Shown: positions 44,559-56,113, numbered from the stretch's first letter. The stretch is DNA of 64,000 nt from Blastococcus sp. DSM 46786 (GCF_900109665.1 NZ_FOAO01000006.1:1-64000), one strand, 5' to 3'. Translations and numbers: made by a program. The notes: a model not told the origin generated them from the sequence alone.

Positions 44559-47144
44559 CTACGCCCTGCGGGTGACCAGCAGCCCCTCGACGTCGCCGCC
44601 GGGCCAGTCGACGACGACCTCGTCGCCGTCCCGGATCTCGCTGGAGAGCAGCGCCTTCGCCAGCTGGTCGCCGATCGCCGACTGCACCAGCCGGCGCAGC
44701 GGCCGGGCGCCGTAGACCGGGTCGAACCCGTTCAGTGCCAGCCACTCGCGTGCTGCGTCGGTGACCGTGAGGGTCAGCCGGCGGGCGGCCAGCCGGCGGG
44801 CCAGGACGCCGACCTGGATGTCGACGATCCCGGTCAGCTCCTCGCTGCCGAGCGCCCGGAAGACCACGACGTCGTCCAACCGGTTGAGGAACTCGGGCTT
44901 GAAGTGGCCCCGGACGACCCCCATCACCGCGTCGCGGCGCCGGTCCTCGGCCACCGACTGGTCCGCGATGAGCTGGGAGCCGAGGTTCGACGTCAGGATC
45001 AGGATGGTGTTCCGGAAGTCCACCGTCCGGCCCTGGCCGTCGGTGAGCCGGCCGTCGTCGAGCACCTGCAGGAGCACGTCGAAGACGTCCGGGTGGGCCT
45101 TCTCCACCTCGTCGAGCAGCACGACGGTGTACGGACGGCGCCGGACCGCCTCGGTGAGCTGCCCACCGGCCTCGTAGCCGACGTAGCCGGGCGGCGCCCC
45201 GACCAGCCGGGCCACCGAGTGCTTCTCGGAGTACTCGCTCATGTCGATGCGGACCATGGCCCGCTCGTCGTCGAACAGGAACTCCGCCAGCGCCTTCGCC
45301 AGCTCCGTCTTGCCGACGCCGGTGGGGCCCAGGAACAGGAACGACCCGGTCGGCCGGTCGGGGTCGGCGACGCCGGAGCGCGCCCGCCGCACCGCGTCGG
45401 CGACCGCCCGCACCGCGTCGGGCTGCCCGACGACCCGGTGCCCGAGCTCCTCCTCCATGCGCAGCAGCTTCTGGGTCTCGCCCTCGAGCAGCCGCCCGGC
45501 GGGGATGCCGGTCCAGGCCTGGACGACCTCGGCGATGTCGTCGGGGCCGACCTCCTCCTTGAGCATGGAGGCCTGCTCCTCGACCGACGCCTCCGCCTCG
45601 GCCAGCGCCTTCTCCAGCTGCGGGAGCCGGCCGTAGCGCAGCTCCGCCACGCGGGCGAGGTCGCCGTCGCGCTCGGCGCGCTCGGCTTCGGTGCGCAGCC
45701 GCTCGAGCTCCTCCTTGGCCTGCTGGATCCGGGTGATGGCGCTCTTGTCCTGCTGCCAGCGGGCGGTCAGCTCGGCCAGCTCCTGACGCTTGTCGGCGAG
45801 GTCCTCGCGCAGGCCGGCCAGTCGCTCCAGGGACGAGGGGTCGTCCTCCTTGGCCAGCGCCATCTCCTCGATCTCCAGCCGGCGCACCGCGCGCTCGACC
45901 TCGTCGACCTCGACGGGGCGGCTGTCGATCTCCATGCGCAGCCGGCTGGCGGCCTCGTCGACCAGGTCGATCGCCTTGTCGGGCAGGAACCGGGACGTGA
46001 CGTACCGGTCCGACAGCGTGGCCGCCGCGACGATCGCGCCGTCGGTGATGCGCACGCCGTGGTGCACCTCGTAGCGCTCCTTGAGCCCGCGCAGGATGCC
46101 GATCGTGTCCTCGACCGAGGGCTCGCCGACGAAGACCTGCTGGAAGCGGCGCTCCAGGGCCGGGTCCTTCTCGATGTGCTCGCGGTACTCGTCGAGCGTG
46201 GTGGCCCCCACCATGCGCAGCTCGCCACGGGCCAGCATCGGCTTGATCATGTTGCCCGCGTCCATGGCGCCGTCGCCGGTCGCGCCCGCACCGACGATCG
46301 TGTGCAGCTCGTCGATGAAGGTGACGATCTCGCCCTCGGCCTCGGTGATCTCCTGCAGGACGGCCTTGAGCCGCTCCTCGAACTCACCGCGGTACTTCGC
46401 GCCGGCGACCATCGCGACGAGGTCCAGCGCCATCAGCCGCTTCCCCTTGAGGCTCTCCGGGACGTCGCCGGCGACGATGCGCTGGGCCAGCCCCTCGACG
46501 ATCGCCGTCTTGCCCACGCCCGGCTCGCCGATGAGGACCGGGTTGTTCTTGGTGCGGCGCGAGAGCACCTGCACGACCCGGCGGATCTCGGTGTCCCGGC
46601 CGATGACCGGGTCGACCTTGCCTTCCCGCGCGCGCTCGGTGAGGTCGACCGCGAACTTCTCCAGCGCCTGGTACGTGGCCTCCGGGTCGGCGGTGGTGAC
46701 CTTGCGGTTGCCCCGCACGGTGCGGAAGGCCGCGAGCAGCGCGTCGGGCGTGGCGCCCGCGCTGGTGAGGACGGCGGCGGCCTCGCCCTCGGACCCGGCC
46801 AGCCCGACCAGCAGGTGCTCGGTGGAGACGTACTCGTCACCGAGCGCCCCCGCCTGCTCCGAGGCGGCGTTGACCACCCTGAGGAACTCGCGCGAGGGCG
46901 CGGGCGCCGGAACCGTGGCGCCGCTGACGCTCGGCATGCGGCGCAGGGCGGCGTCGGCCTTGCTGCGCACGTCGGCCGGGTCGGCGCCGACCGCGGTGAG
47001 CAGCGGGCCCGCGATGCCGTCGGCCTGCTCCAGCAGGGCCACGAGCAGGTGCAGCGGCTCCAGGGCCGCCTGACCCCGGCCGACGGCGAGGCGCTGGGCG
47101 CCCGCGACGGCCTCCTGCGAGCGGGTCGTGAGCTTGCTCTCCAT
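44559..47144 (-). CDS. clpB: ATP-dependent disaggregase ClpB
   Basis: 861 residues from ATG 47144 ([15 protein letters not shown], the family start; GTG 47156 is possible because AGGA lies six bases before it). Order: two Clp-N repeats, first AAA+ with [13 protein letters not shown] and [12 protein letters not shown], middle coiled coil (about 400-520, [21 protein letters not shown]), second AAA+ with [16 protein letters not shown] and [13 protein letters not shown], and the GARPLRR sensor region. ClpB rescues aggregated proteins together with DnaK. A HAIR-type operator upstream puts it under HspR control. Confidence 0.96.
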   Translation of the reverse strand: MESKLTTRSQEAVAGAQRLAVGRGQAALEPLHLLVALLEQADGIAGPLLTAVGADPADVRSKADAALRRMPSVSGATVPAPAPSREFLRVVNAASEQAGALGDEYVSTEHLLVGLAGSEGEAAAVLTSAGATPDALLAAFRTVRGNRKVTTADPEATYQALEKFAVDLTERAREGKVDPVIGRDTEIRRVVQVLSRRTKNNPVLIGEPGVGKTAIVEGLAQRIVAGDVPESLKGKRLMALDLVAMVAGAKYRGEFEERLKAVLQEITEAEGEIVTFIDELHTIVGAGATGDGAMDAGNMIKPMLARGELRMVGATTLDEYREHIEKDPALERRFQQVFVGEPSVEDTIGILRGLKERYEVHHGVRITDGAIVAAATLSDRYVTSRFLPDKAIDLVDEAASRLRMEIDSRPVEVDEVERAVRRLEIEEMALAKEDDPSSLERLAGLREDLADKRQELAELTARWQQDKSAITRIQQAKEELERLRTEAERAERDGDLARVAELRYGRLPQLEKALAEAEASVEEQASMLKEEVGPDDIAEVVQAWTGIPAGRLLEGETQKLLRMEEELGHRVVGQPDAVRAVADAVRRARSGVADPDRPTGSFLFLGPTGVGKTELAKALAEFLFDDERAMVRIDMSEYSEKHSVARLVGAPPGYVGYEAGGQLTEAVRRRPYTVVLLDEVEKAHPDVFDVLLQVLDDGRLTDGQGRTVDFRNTILILTSNLGSQLIADQSVAEDRRRDAVMGVVRGHFKPEFLNRLDDVVVFRALGSEELTGIVDIQVGVLARRLAARRLTLTVTDAAREWLALNGFDPVYGARPLRRLVQSAIGDQLAKALLSSEIRDGDEVVVDWPGGDVEGLLVTRRA

Positions 47145-47224
47145 GCCGGGGGGCACGTCCTTTCCTCTCTCGGGCACGCCGTCCCTCCGTGGGCGGCGTC
47201 ATCGCTCCCTGCAACGAGCCGCGG

Positions 47225-47245
47225 GTTGAGTCTGTTCCGCTCAAC
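47225..47245. promoter_or_regulatory. HAIR-type HspR operator before clpB
   Basis: GTTGAGT (47225-47231), seven bases, GCTCAAC (47239-47245). This matches the HspR-binding inverted repeat (CTTGAGT-N7-ACTCAAG) except in outer positions. About 80 bases upstream of the clpB start. Confidence 0.78.
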
Positions 47246-47349
47246 TCTTCCGCGCCGGTTCATCCTGCCCGGGTGCCCTCCGCCACCACCAGGCCTCTTC
47301 CGGGGCAGGCCCAGGGCGGAACGTCCCGGTTCCTCAGCCCGGGAGCCCC

Positions 47350-47355
47350 TAGACT
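47350..47355 (+). promoter_or_regulatory. -10 box of the ohrR-like gene
   Basis: TAGACT six bases before ATG 47362, a leaderless-type arrangement. Confidence 0.5.
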
Positions 47356-47361
47356 GGCGGC

Positions 47362-47826
47362 ATGACCGCCCTGCCGGCTCCGAGCGTCACGCTCGACGAC
47401 CAGCTGTGCTTCGCGCTGTACGCCGCGTCCCGCGCGGTGACCGCGCGGTACCGCCCCATGCTCGACGCCATCGGTCTGACCTATCCGCAGTACCTGGTGA
47501 TGCTGCTGCTCTGGGAGCAGGACAACCAGACGGTCGGCCAGCTCGGCTCCCGGCTGGCCCTCGACAGCGGCACCCTCTCGCCCCTGCTCAAGCGGCTCAC
47601 CGCGGCGGGGCTGGTCACCCGGCACCGGCGGGTCGAGGACGAGCGCTCGGTGTCCATCGCCCTCACCGACGCCGGCCGGGCCCTCGAGGAGAAGGCCGTG
47701 GCCATCTCCGAGGAGATGATCGGCGCGATCGGCTTCGACACGAGCGAGTTCGACGACCTCAAGGCCCGGCTCCGGCTGCTCACCGACCGGGTCAACGGGT
47801 CGGTCGGAATCCCCGACCAGGCCTGA
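47362..47826 (+). CDS. MarR-family organic-peroxide regulator (OhrR-like)
   Basis: 154 residues. The early cysteine in LDDQLCFALYAASRAVTARY (Cys16) matches the peroxide-sensing Cys of OhrR, and the Tyr residues that activate it (LTYPQYLVMLLLWE) are present. Winged helix: NQTVGQLGSRLALDSGTLSPL, LLKRLTAAGLVTRHRRVEDE. Oxidation by organic hydroperoxide would release it from DNA. It is followed after 88 bases by an OsmC-family gene in the same direction, the expected target. Leaderless start at 47362. Confidence 0.85.
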   Translation: MTALPAPSVTLDDQLCFALYAASRAVTARYRPMLDAIGLTYPQYLVMLLLWEQDNQTVGQLGSRLALDSGTLSPLLKRLTAAGLVTRHRRVEDERSVSIALTDAGRALEEKAVAISEEMIGAIGFDTSEFDDLKARLRLLTDRVNGSVGIPDQA

Positions 47827-47914
47827 CCCGCGCGGTAGCCCGCGCTCCCGGCGGGTAGGAGGGCGGCCACAGCGCCGCCCGAGCCAGAGGCGGCCACGGC
47901 CCGGAAGGGGCAGC

Positions 47915-48352
47915 ATGCCCACTCGTACCGCCCGCACCGCCTGGAACGGCACCCTGCAGGAGGGCTCGGGGCAGGTGGAGCTCTCCAGCTCCAAGGTCGG
48001 CACCTACGAGGTGTCGTTCCCCAAGCGCGCCACCGACGACGCCGGGGGCACCACCAGCCCCGAGGAGCTCATCGCGGCGGCGCACTCCGCCTGCTTCGCC
48101 ATGGCGCTCTCCAGCGAGATCGGGAAGGCCGGCGGTACGCCGCAGTCTCTCGAGGTCTCCGCCGACGTCACGCTCGGCCAGCAGGACGGCGCCCCGACGA
48201 TCACGGGCATCAAGCTGACCGTGCGCGGTGAGGTCGAGGGGCTCGACGCCGCCGGCTTCGACAAGGCGGCCCAGGCCGCCAAGGCCGGCTGCCCGGTGAG
48301 CAAGGCGCTGACCGGCACCGAGATCACCCTCGACGCCGCGCTGGAGGGGTGA
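47915..48352 (+). CDS. OsmC-family peroxiredoxin
   Basis: 145 residues. TTSPEELIAAAHSACFAMALS holds the first catalytic Cys and AAQAAKAGCPVSKAL the second; the sequence is closer to OsmC than to Ohr (IGKAGGTPQSLEVSADVTL). It reduces organic hydroperoxides with a dithiol. ATG 47915 preceded by GGAAGGGG. Paired with the OhrR-like regulator. The hairpin at 48372 closes the transcript. Confidence 0.9.
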   Translation: MPTRTARTAWNGTLQEGSGQVELSSSKVGTYEVSFPKRATDDAGGTTSPEELIAAAHSACFAMALSSEIGKAGGTPQSLEVSADVTLGQQDGAPTITGIKLTVRGEVEGLDAAGFDKAAQAAKAGCPVSKALTGTEITLDAALEG

Positions 48353-48371
48353 CCTCCGGCTGAACGCCCGA

Positions 48372-48403
48372 CGGCCCGCCTCCCCCCTGGGGGAGACGGG
48401 CCG
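48372..48403. terminator. Bidirectional terminator, osmC / efflux pump
   Basis: CGGCCCG (48372-48378), CTCCCCC (48380-48386) and their complements GGGGGAG (48389-48395) and CGGGCCG (48397-48403). One long stem between convergent genes. Confidence 0.75.
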
Positions 48404-48417
48404 CCGGCCGTGCCCGC

Positions 48418-50097
48418 TCAGCGGGTCGGAACCGCTGCGGCGTGCGCCGGCTCGCCGGTGCGCTCGCCGTCGGCGTCGCGGCCCTCGATCGCGTCGGTGT
48501 CAATGCGCACCGCAGGCGCCCGCTCGGTCCGCTCGCGCTCGTCCCCGGTGTCCGTCCGCAGGGCGACCTCGCGGATGAAAAGGACGGCGAGGAAGGCGAC
48601 GAGCGCCACCACGGCCGAGATCAGGAAGACCCGTCCGGTCGCGTCCCCGTAGGCGAGCCGGATCAGCTCCTGCACCGGCGCGGGCGCGTCGGCGAGGTCG
48701 GCCAGACCGACATCCCCTCCCCCGGCGGCCGCCGCCTCCGCGGTCCCCGGGCTCCGCACCATGCCCTCGCGGATCAGGTCGCCGACGTGGTTGCTCAGCA
48801 CCGCACCGAGGACCGAGACGCCGATCGTGCCGCCGAGGCTGCGGAAGAAGGCCACCGCGGAGCTGGCCGCCCCCAGGTCGCGGGCCGCCACGGTGTTCTG
48901 CACCGCGAGCACCAGGTTCTGCATGCTCATGCCGATGCCCACGCCGAGCACGAACAGGAAGGCGCTGAACGGCACCATGCCCGTCTCGTGGTCGATCGTC
49001 GCCAGCAGCGCGAAGCCGGCCACGACCAGGACCGAGCCGGCCGCGAGGTAGGCCTTCCACCGGCCGTAGCGGGTGATGAGCAGCCCGGACACCGTGGAGG
49101 AGATCAGCAGGCCACCGACCATCGGGATGGTCAGGAGCCCGGCCTCGGTGGGCGAGTACCCCCGCGAGATCTGCAGGTACTGGCCGAGGAACACGGTGGA
49201 ACCGAACATCGCCATGCCGACGGCGACGCTGGCGATGATCGCGAGCGCGGTGGTGCGGTCGCGGAAGAGCCGCAGCGGCACGATCGGCTCCGCGGCCCGC
49301 ACCTCGGTGACCAGGAACGCCACGACCGCCAGGGCCGCCCCGCCGAGGAACAGCGCCGTCTCGACCGACGCCCAGCCGAAGCTGCCGCCGGCCAGCGTGA
49401 CCCAGATGAGCAGGGTCGAGACACCGGCGGTCAGGAAGGTCGCGCCGAGGTAGTCGATCGTCACGTCCCGCCGGGTGACCGGGAGGTGCAGCGTGCGCTG
49501 CAGGAGCACCAGCGCGACGGCGGCGAAGGGCACGCCCACGTAGAAGCACCAGCGCCAGCCCAGCCAGCTGGTGTCCACCAGGAGGCCGCCCAGCAGCGGG
49601 CCGCCGACGGTCGCGACCGCCATGACCGCGCCCAGGAGACCGGAGTAGCGGCCGCGCTCGCGCGGGCTGATCATCGCGGCCATCGCGATCTGCACCAGCG
49701 CCTGCAGACCGCCGAGCCCCAGGCCCTGGAGCACCCGCCAGGCGATCAGCGTGTCCACCGACTGCGCGAGCCCGGCCAGCATCGACCCGGCGATGAACAC
49801 CACGATCGACAGCTGGATGAGCAGCTTCTTGCTGAACAGGTCGGCCAGCTTGCCCCAGATCGGCGTGGACGCCGTCGAGGCCAGCAGGGTCGCCGTGATG
49901 ACCCAGGTGTACTGGTTCTGCGTGCCGCGCAGCTCGGTGATGATCGTCGGCAGGGCGTTGGAGACGACGGTCGAGGACAGAAACGCCACGAACATCGCGA
50001 GCAACATGCCGGAGAGGGCCTCCAGCACCTGGCGGTGGGTCATCCGCCCCTGCTGCTCGACGGGCGCCTCGGCGGCGGGGGTCTGGACGGTGGTCAC
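48418..50097 (-). CDS. DHA2-type MFS drug efflux transporter
   Basis: 559 residues, fourteen predicted helices. Start GTG 50097 with AGGAG five bases before. Motifs: LSSTVVSNALPTIITEL (the DHA2 helix-1 pattern), ITATLLASTASTPIWGKLADL with the A-type loop, RVLQGLGLGGLQALVQI and GPLLGGLLVDTSWLGWRW (motif C region). It is a proton antiporter for drugs or toxic compounds, resembling EmrB and LfrA. It follows a marR-type gene by 53 bases. The C-terminal tail is charged and cytoplasmic. Confidence 0.9.
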   Translation of the reverse strand: MTTVQTPAAEAPVEQQGRMTHRQVLEALSGMLLAMFVAFLSSTVVSNALPTIITELRGTQNQYTWVITATLLASTASTPIWGKLADLFSKKLLIQLSIVVFIAGSMLAGLAQSVDTLIAWRVLQGLGLGGLQALVQIAMAAMISPRERGRYSGLLGAVMAVATVGGPLLGGLLVDTSWLGWRWCFYVGVPFAAVALVLLQRTLHLPVTRRDVTIDYLGATFLTAGVSTLLIWVTLAGGSFGWASVETALFLGGAALAVVAFLVTEVRAAEPIVPLRLFRDRTTALAIIASVAVGMAMFGSTVFLGQYLQISRGYSPTEAGLLTIPMVGGLLISSTVSGLLITRYGRWKAYLAAGSVLVVAGFALLATIDHETGMVPFSAFLFVLGVGIGMSMQNLVLAVQNTVAARDLGAASSAVAFFRSLGGTIGVSVLGAVLSNHVGDLIREGMVRSPGTAEAAAAGGGDVGLADLADAPAPVQELIRLAYGDATGRVFLISAVVALVAFLAVLFIREVALRTDTGDERERTERAPAVRIDTDAIEGRDADGERTGEPAHAAAVPTR

Positions 50098-50150
50098 GGA
50101 ACTCCTGGACGGCTGGCGTGCGGGGTGGGGGAGGAGCGGGCGCCGGGCGG

Positions 50151-50633
50151 TCACCGGGCGGCTCCCGCGGGCTCGGCGCGCGCCGGCGCGCCGACGACGT
50201 CGATGTCGCCGACCAGGCGCTCGAGCAGGCCGGCGAGCCGCTCGGCGTCGTCGTCGTCCCAGTCGCCCAGGGCGGTCAGCGCCCACGCGGAGCGGAGCGC
50301 CCGCGAGGTGGCCAGTGCCTCGGCCCCGCGGTCGGTGATGCGGAAGAGGGCGGCGCGGCCGTCGCGCGGGTCGGGGTGGCGGTCGACGTAGCCGGCCTGC
50401 TCCAGCGCGGCGAGCTGCCGGCTGGCGACCGAGCCGTCGACCCCGGCCAGCGCGGCGAGGGCGCTGCATCGGAGGTCGCCGTCGCGCTCGAGCGGGAGGA
50501 GGAGTGCCCAGCCGAACGACGGCAGGTCACCGTGCAGCTGGGTGGCGGCGCGCGAGCTCAGGTGGCGTCCGGCGCGGATGAGCTGGGCGACGCTCGCCAT
50601 GAGGCGGTCCCGCATCGGGGGGCTGAGGGGCAT
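50151..50633 (-). CDS. MarR-family regulator of the DHA2 pump
   Basis: 160 residues. Winged helix LRCSALAALAGVDGSVASRQ, LAALEQAGYVDRHPDPRDGR, AALFRITDRGAEAL, with the characteristic DxRDGR wing. The gene precedes the pump, and a long palindrome covers its own promoter, so it should repress both genes until a ligand binds. ATG 50633 (MPLSPPMRDRL); a later Met at residue 12 is a possible start. Confidence 0.88.
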   Translation of the reverse strand: MPLSPPMRDRLMASVAQLIRAGRHLSSRAATQLHGDLPSFGWALLLPLERDGDLRCSALAALAGVDGSVASRQLAALEQAGYVDRHPDPRDGRAALFRITDRGAEALATSRALRSAWALTALGDWDDDDAERLAGLLERLVGDIDVVGAPARAEPAGAAR

Positions 50634-50658
50634 GACGACGTCCTAGGGGTGCAACTGC

Positions 50659-50700
50659 TTGTAGACCGAAACCATACGCTCATATGGTTGTGGTCTGCAA
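50659..50700 (-). promoter_or_regulatory. MarR operator over the marR-efflux promoter
   Basis: A 42-base near-palindrome with 20-base arms (16 of 20 match; core AACCATACG... on one side and CATATGGTT on the other). On the minus strand it contains TTGCAG and TATGGT 18 bases apart, a good -35/-10 pair. A repressor bound here would block transcription. Confidence 0.68.
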
Positions 50701-51001
50701 CGTGTTCGGCAGCACCTCTCCCCGGACGCGACGGCGCCCGGGCCCCTCGGTGGGGTCCGGGCCCCTCGGTGGGGTCCGGGCCCCGGAACGGGGTGCGCCG
50801 CGCTCAGCCGGTGCACGGGCGGTGCGGGCACCGACCCGCCGGCCGGGTGGTGACCGGCCGACGAACGCACCGTGCCCCGAGGCCGACTTACGGGAAGTGG
50901 GGCCCTGGGCAGTGCCTCGGAGCCCGACTTCCCGGCTCTCGGTGTCCGGCATCGGGGTCGACCGGAGGACGATGCGTCCTGGTCGTCGCGGGCGTGGCGG
51001 G
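50701..51001. other. Intergenic region after the dnaK operon
   Basis: No gene seen. It holds two exact tandem copies of a 19-base unit (GGGCCCCTCGGTGGGGTCC at 50740 and 50759) with a third half copy, each unit self-complementary, and a second hairpin GGGAAGTGGGGC/GCCCGACTTCCC (50892-50903/50922-50933) that is likely the terminator of the dnaK operon. Confidence 0.65.
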
Positions 51002-51475
51002 TCAGGCCCCGGACTCGGCCTCGCGGGCCTCGCCGATCCGGTTGAGCCGTTCCAGCAGCACGGCGAGCGTGGCCACGTCCTCGGCCGGCCAGCCCGACAT
51101 GTCGCTCTCCCAGCGGGCCCGCCGGGCGGTCCGGATGCGGGCCAGCCGCGCCGCGCCCTCGGCCGAGGGCGTCAGCACCTGCGCCCGGCCGTCGTCGGGG
51201 TCGGCGGTGCGGTCGACCAGGCCGAGCTCCACGAGGCTGGAGAGCTGCCGGCTGACGGTGCTCTTGTCCAGGCCGAGCCGCGCCACCAGGTCGCTGGCGC
51301 GCAGCGGCCCGGCGTCCTGCAGCAGGGCCAGCAGCCCGTACGCGGCGCCGTCCAGGTCGGGGTGCAGCTCGCGCGCCAGCCGGGTCGAGATGGCCCGGGA
51401 CCGGCGCAGCAGCAGCCCGATCTCCCGTTCCAGCGCGACGAAGGCCTCGTGGGCGTCGACCTCCGGCCCGCTCAC
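51002..51475 (-). CDS. MarR-family regulator, fifth gene of the dnaK operon
   Basis: 157 residues. Winged helix: LRASDLVARLGLDKSTVSRQ, LSSLVELGLVDRTADPDDGR, AQVLTPSAEGAARLARI. GTG 51475 overlaps the hspR stop as GTGA. It is not a standard member of the dnaK operon, so its expression would rise with heat shock. It may regulate a neighbouring gene or its own operon; no operator was identified. Confidence 0.82.
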   Translation of the reverse strand: MSGPEVDAHEAFVALEREIGLLLRRSRAISTRLARELHPDLDGAAYGLLALLQDAGPLRASDLVARLGLDKSTVSRQLSSLVELGLVDRTADPDDGRAQVLTPSAEGAARLARIRTARRARWESDMSGWPAEDVATLAVLLERLNRIGEAREAESGA

Positions 51476-51924
51476 CGGGCACCTCCGGGACGCCACACCA
51501 CGAGGGCGGAGCTCTGCCGCCGGTGGGGCACCAGGTCCGCGCGGTAGACCGCCGGAACGGCAGCCTCCGCGGCCATGCGACGGTTCTCGGAGTGCTGCAG
51601 CTCCTCGAGCAGCTCGTGCACCCGGCCCTGCAGCGCCTCGACCTGCGACTCCAGCTCGATGATCCGCTTGATGCCGGCCAGGTTGACGCCGTCCTCCTGG
51701 GACAGCCGCTGCACCTCGCGCAGCAGCGCGACGTCGCGGGGGCTGTACCGCCGGCCTCCCCCGGGCGTGCGGCCCGGGCTGACCAGCCCCAGCCGGTCGT
51801 ACTGCCGGAGGGTCTGGGCGTGCATGCCGGCCAGCTCGGCCGCCACGGAGATCACGAACACCGGTGCGTCGTCGGCGACAGACGGAGCCGCGCTGCCCAG
51901 CGGCCCTGCCGGCGGCCTGGTCAT
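51472..51924 (-). CDS. hspR: Heat-shock repressor HspR (MerR-type)
   Basis: 150 residues. MerR-like [43 protein letters not shown], followed by a helical region [20 protein letters not shown]. HspR binds HAIR repeats and blocks dnaK and clpB, with DnaK as co-repressor. ATG 51924 overlaps the dnaJ stop as ATGA. HAIR-type half-sites lie before both dnaK (55874) and clpB (47225). Confidence 0.93.
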   Translation of the reverse strand: MTRPPAGPLGSAAPSVADDAPVFVISVAAELAGMHAQTLRQYDRLGLVSPGRTPGGGRRYSPRDVALLREVQRLSQEDGVNLAGIKRIIELESQVEALQGRVHELLEELQHSENRRMAAEAAVPAVYRADLVPHRRQSSALVVWRPGGAR

Positions 51925-53132
51925 GCCTCACCTCCCGCCCGCACCGCGGCGGTGATCTGCGGGCGCGGGTCCTCGTCCATCTCCTCGGCCAGGTTCTCGA
52001 CGGCCTTGCGCTGCGCCGGGGTCAGCCGCACGGGGACGGCGATCTCCACCGTGACCAGCAGGTCACCGGTTCGGCCCTTGGTGGGCACGCCCCGCCCGCG
52101 CACGCGCAGCGTGCGACCGCTCGCGGTGCCGGCCGGCACCTTGAGCGACACCGTGCCGTCGAGGGTCGGCACGGTCAGCGTGGTGCCCAGCGCCGCCTCG
52201 GCGAAGGTGATCGGCACGCTCAGCGTCAGGTCCTCGCCCTTGCGGCCGAGCAGCTGGTGCTCGGACACGTGGACGACGACGAACAGGTCGCCGGCCGGGC
52301 CGCCCCGCCGCCCGGGGGCTCCCTTGCCGGGCAGGCGGATGCGCTGCCCGTCCTTGACCCCCGCGGGGATCCGCACGGTGATGGTGCGGGTCTGGCTGGT
52401 GATCCCGCTGCCGGCGCAGGTGGGGCACGGGTCGTCGACCACCTGGCCGCTGCCGCGGCAGCTGCGGCAGGGTTCGGAGAAGGCGAACGCGCCCTGGCTC
52501 CGGCTGGTCACCCCGGCGCCCTGGCACACCGGGCAGGTGTGCGGCGTGGTGCCGGGGCGGGCGCCGCTGCCGGCGCAGGTCGGGCAGCTGCCCGGGCTCT
52601 GCATCCGCAGCGGCACCGTCACCCCGAGGACGGCCTCCTCGAAGGAGAGGGTCGCCTCGGTCTCGACGTCCTGACCCCGCGCGGGCCCGGACGCCGCCTG
52701 GCTGCGCGCCCGCGCCCCGCCGCCCCCGGCGCCACCGAAGAGGCCCCCGAGGATGTCGCCCAGCCCGCCGGCGCCCCGAGCGCCCGCCCCGGCCCCGGCC
52801 GCCCCGAAGAGGTCGCCGAGGTCGAAGGGCTGGCCGCCGGGGCCCGCTCCCGGGAAGCCCCCGGGGAAGCCGGCGCGGGCACCGGCTCCCCCGGCGCCGA
52901 ACAGCCGTCGCGCGTCGTCGTACTCGCCGCGCCGCTTGGGGTCGGAGAGCACGTCGTAGGCCTCGGAGACCTCCTTGAACCGCGCCTCGGCATCGGCGTT
53001 CCCCGGGTTCTTGTCCGGGTGCAGCTCGGTGGCCAGCTTGCGGTAGGCCTTCTTGATCGCGGCCGCGTCGGCGTCCTGGGGGACGCCGAGCGCGCCGTAG
53101 TAGTCCTTCTCGATGAAGTCACGGGTGCTCAT
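51921..53132 (-). CDS. dnaJ: Chaperone DnaJ
   Basis: 403 residues. J domain with HPD ([12 protein letters not shown]), a long Gly/Phe/Ala-rich region ([20 protein letters not shown]), four zinc-finger repeats ([45 protein letters not shown]), then the client-binding C-terminal domains. It delivers clients to DnaK and stimulates its ATPase. ATG 53132; 76 bases separate it from grpE, the only gap in an otherwise overlapping operon. Confidence 0.95.
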   Translation of the reverse strand: MSTRDFIEKDYYGALGVPQDADAAAIKKAYRKLATELHPDKNPGNADAEARFKEVSEAYDVLSDPKRRGEYDDARRLFGAGGAGARAGFPGGFPGAGPGGQPFDLGDLFGAAGAGAGARGAGGLGDILGGLFGGAGGGGARARSQAASGPARGQDVETEATLSFEEAVLGVTVPLRMQSPGSCPTCAGSGARPGTTPHTCPVCQGAGVTSRSQGAFAFSEPCRSCRGSGQVVDDPCPTCAGSGITSQTRTITVRIPAGVKDGQRIRLPGKGAPGRRGGPAGDLFVVVHVSEHQLLGRKGEDLTLSVPITFAEAALGTTLTVPTLDGTVSLKVPAGTASGRTLRVRGRGVPTKGRTGDLLVTVEIAVPVRLTPAQRKAVENLAEEMDEDPRPQITAAVRAGGEA

Positions 53133-53208
53133 CGACCCACCTCCGGTGAGGAACCGGAAGCCTCCGGCTGGTTCATCCGGCCCCCTCTCGTGCTCGGTCG
53201 GTCGCCGC

Positions 53209-53942
53209 TCAGCCGGCGGCCTGGTCGGGCGAGCCCTCGGGCTCCTCCGCCGGGGCCGGCGACTGCGGCTCGGTGACGGCGACCATGGCGGTGCGCAGCA
53301 CCCGCTCGCCGCGGCGGAAGCCCTGCCGCAGCACGGTCGTCGCCGTCGGCACGGTGACCTCGGCGGAGGTGTCGTGCATGACGGCCTCGTGCAAGGACGG
53401 GTCGAACTCGTCGCCGGCCTTCCCGAACGCCTCGACCCCGAGCCCGTCGAGCAGGCCCAGGATGCGGTCGGCGACCACCTTGAAGGCGCCGTTCAGATCG
53501 CCGTGGTCGCGCGCCCGCTCGATGTCGTCGACGATCGGGAACAGCTGCGCGGCGAACCGCTCGGCCGCCTGGTCGACGACCAGCGAGCGGTCCCGGTCGA
53601 CCCGCCGCCGGTAGTTGGCGTACTCGGCGGTGACCCGCTGCAGGTCCTCGGTGCGCTCGGCCAGCTGCTGGGTCAGGTCGCCGTCGGCACCGGGCTGCGG
53701 TGCGGCGGCGTCCTGCGGCGCGGTGTCCTGCTGCGGCGCGGTGCCCTGCTGGGCCGCCGTGCCCTGCTCCGGGCCCGCGGTGTCGGCGGCCGGGGTGTCG
53801 TGCTCGCTCATCTGCTCCCCTGGGAGGTCGGTACCGGGCCGGACGCCGGCCGGCTGCTCGCCGGCCGGCGTCCGCACTGCGCCGGTGGGGTCGATCCGCC
53901 GCCTGTCACGGATCACGACCCGCGGCTGCTCGTCCCCCTGGC

Positions 53943-53946
<4 letters not shown>
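53209..53946 (-). CDS. grpE: Nucleotide exchange factor GrpE
   Basis: 245 residues. A long, poorly conserved N-terminus rich in Gln/Ala/Thr ([20 protein letters not shown]) precedes the coiled-coil [20 protein letters not shown] and the core [38 protein letters not shown]. GrpE opens DnaK for ADP release. ATG 53946 overlaps the dnaK stop as ATGA. An internal ATG at 53811 ([10 protein letters not shown]) could be the true start; the residues before it look unlike family members. Confidence 0.93.
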
Positions 53947-55823
<1,877 letters not shown>

Positions 55824-55873
55824 GGAGATGGCCTCTCTTCCGTGTGCTGGGGTGGTACTGGTCCGTGTGAGGA

Positions 55874-55908
55874 GTTGAGCCCTTCGCGTTGCGCGAGGTC
55901 CGCTCAAC
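55874..55908. promoter_or_regulatory. HspR operator array before dnaK
   Basis: GTTGAGC (55874-55880), seven bases, GTTGCGC (55888-55894), seven bases, GCTCAAC (55902-55908): three seven-base half-sites at a regular 14-base step. The outer two match the HAIR half-site; the middle one pairs with the last as a weaker HAIR (TTGCGC-N7-GCTCAA). Lies 50-85 bases before the dnaK start. Confidence 0.7.
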
Positions 55909-56001
55909 TTTCCTGCCCACCCTAACGGCAGTCCGGCCGGTCGTGTTCCCGAGGGAGCCCCGCCCCCATCCCCGGCCGACGCCGCCCCCGCGTCCGGGGC
56001 C

Positions 56002-56103
56002 GCCATCCGCGCCTCGCACCAGCCCGGCCACGCGCAGCACCCGCGGGTGCCGGCTGATCGCCGGACGGCTGACGCGGAACGGCGCCGCCCATTCGTCCGT
56101 CGT
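56002..56103 (-). pseudogene. Remnant of an ArsR-type regulator (HTH only)
   Basis: In one minus-strand frame, [20 protein letters not shown] then [14 protein letters not shown] closely follows the helix-turn-helix of ArsR repressors (ELAEPFGVSRPAVSRHLRVL, REAGLV). No start, no metal-binding helix and no wing are present; the flanks are the dnaK control region and a terminator. A decayed regulator gene is the likely reading. Confidence 0.45.
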
Positions 56104-56113
56104 CTTCCCCGTC

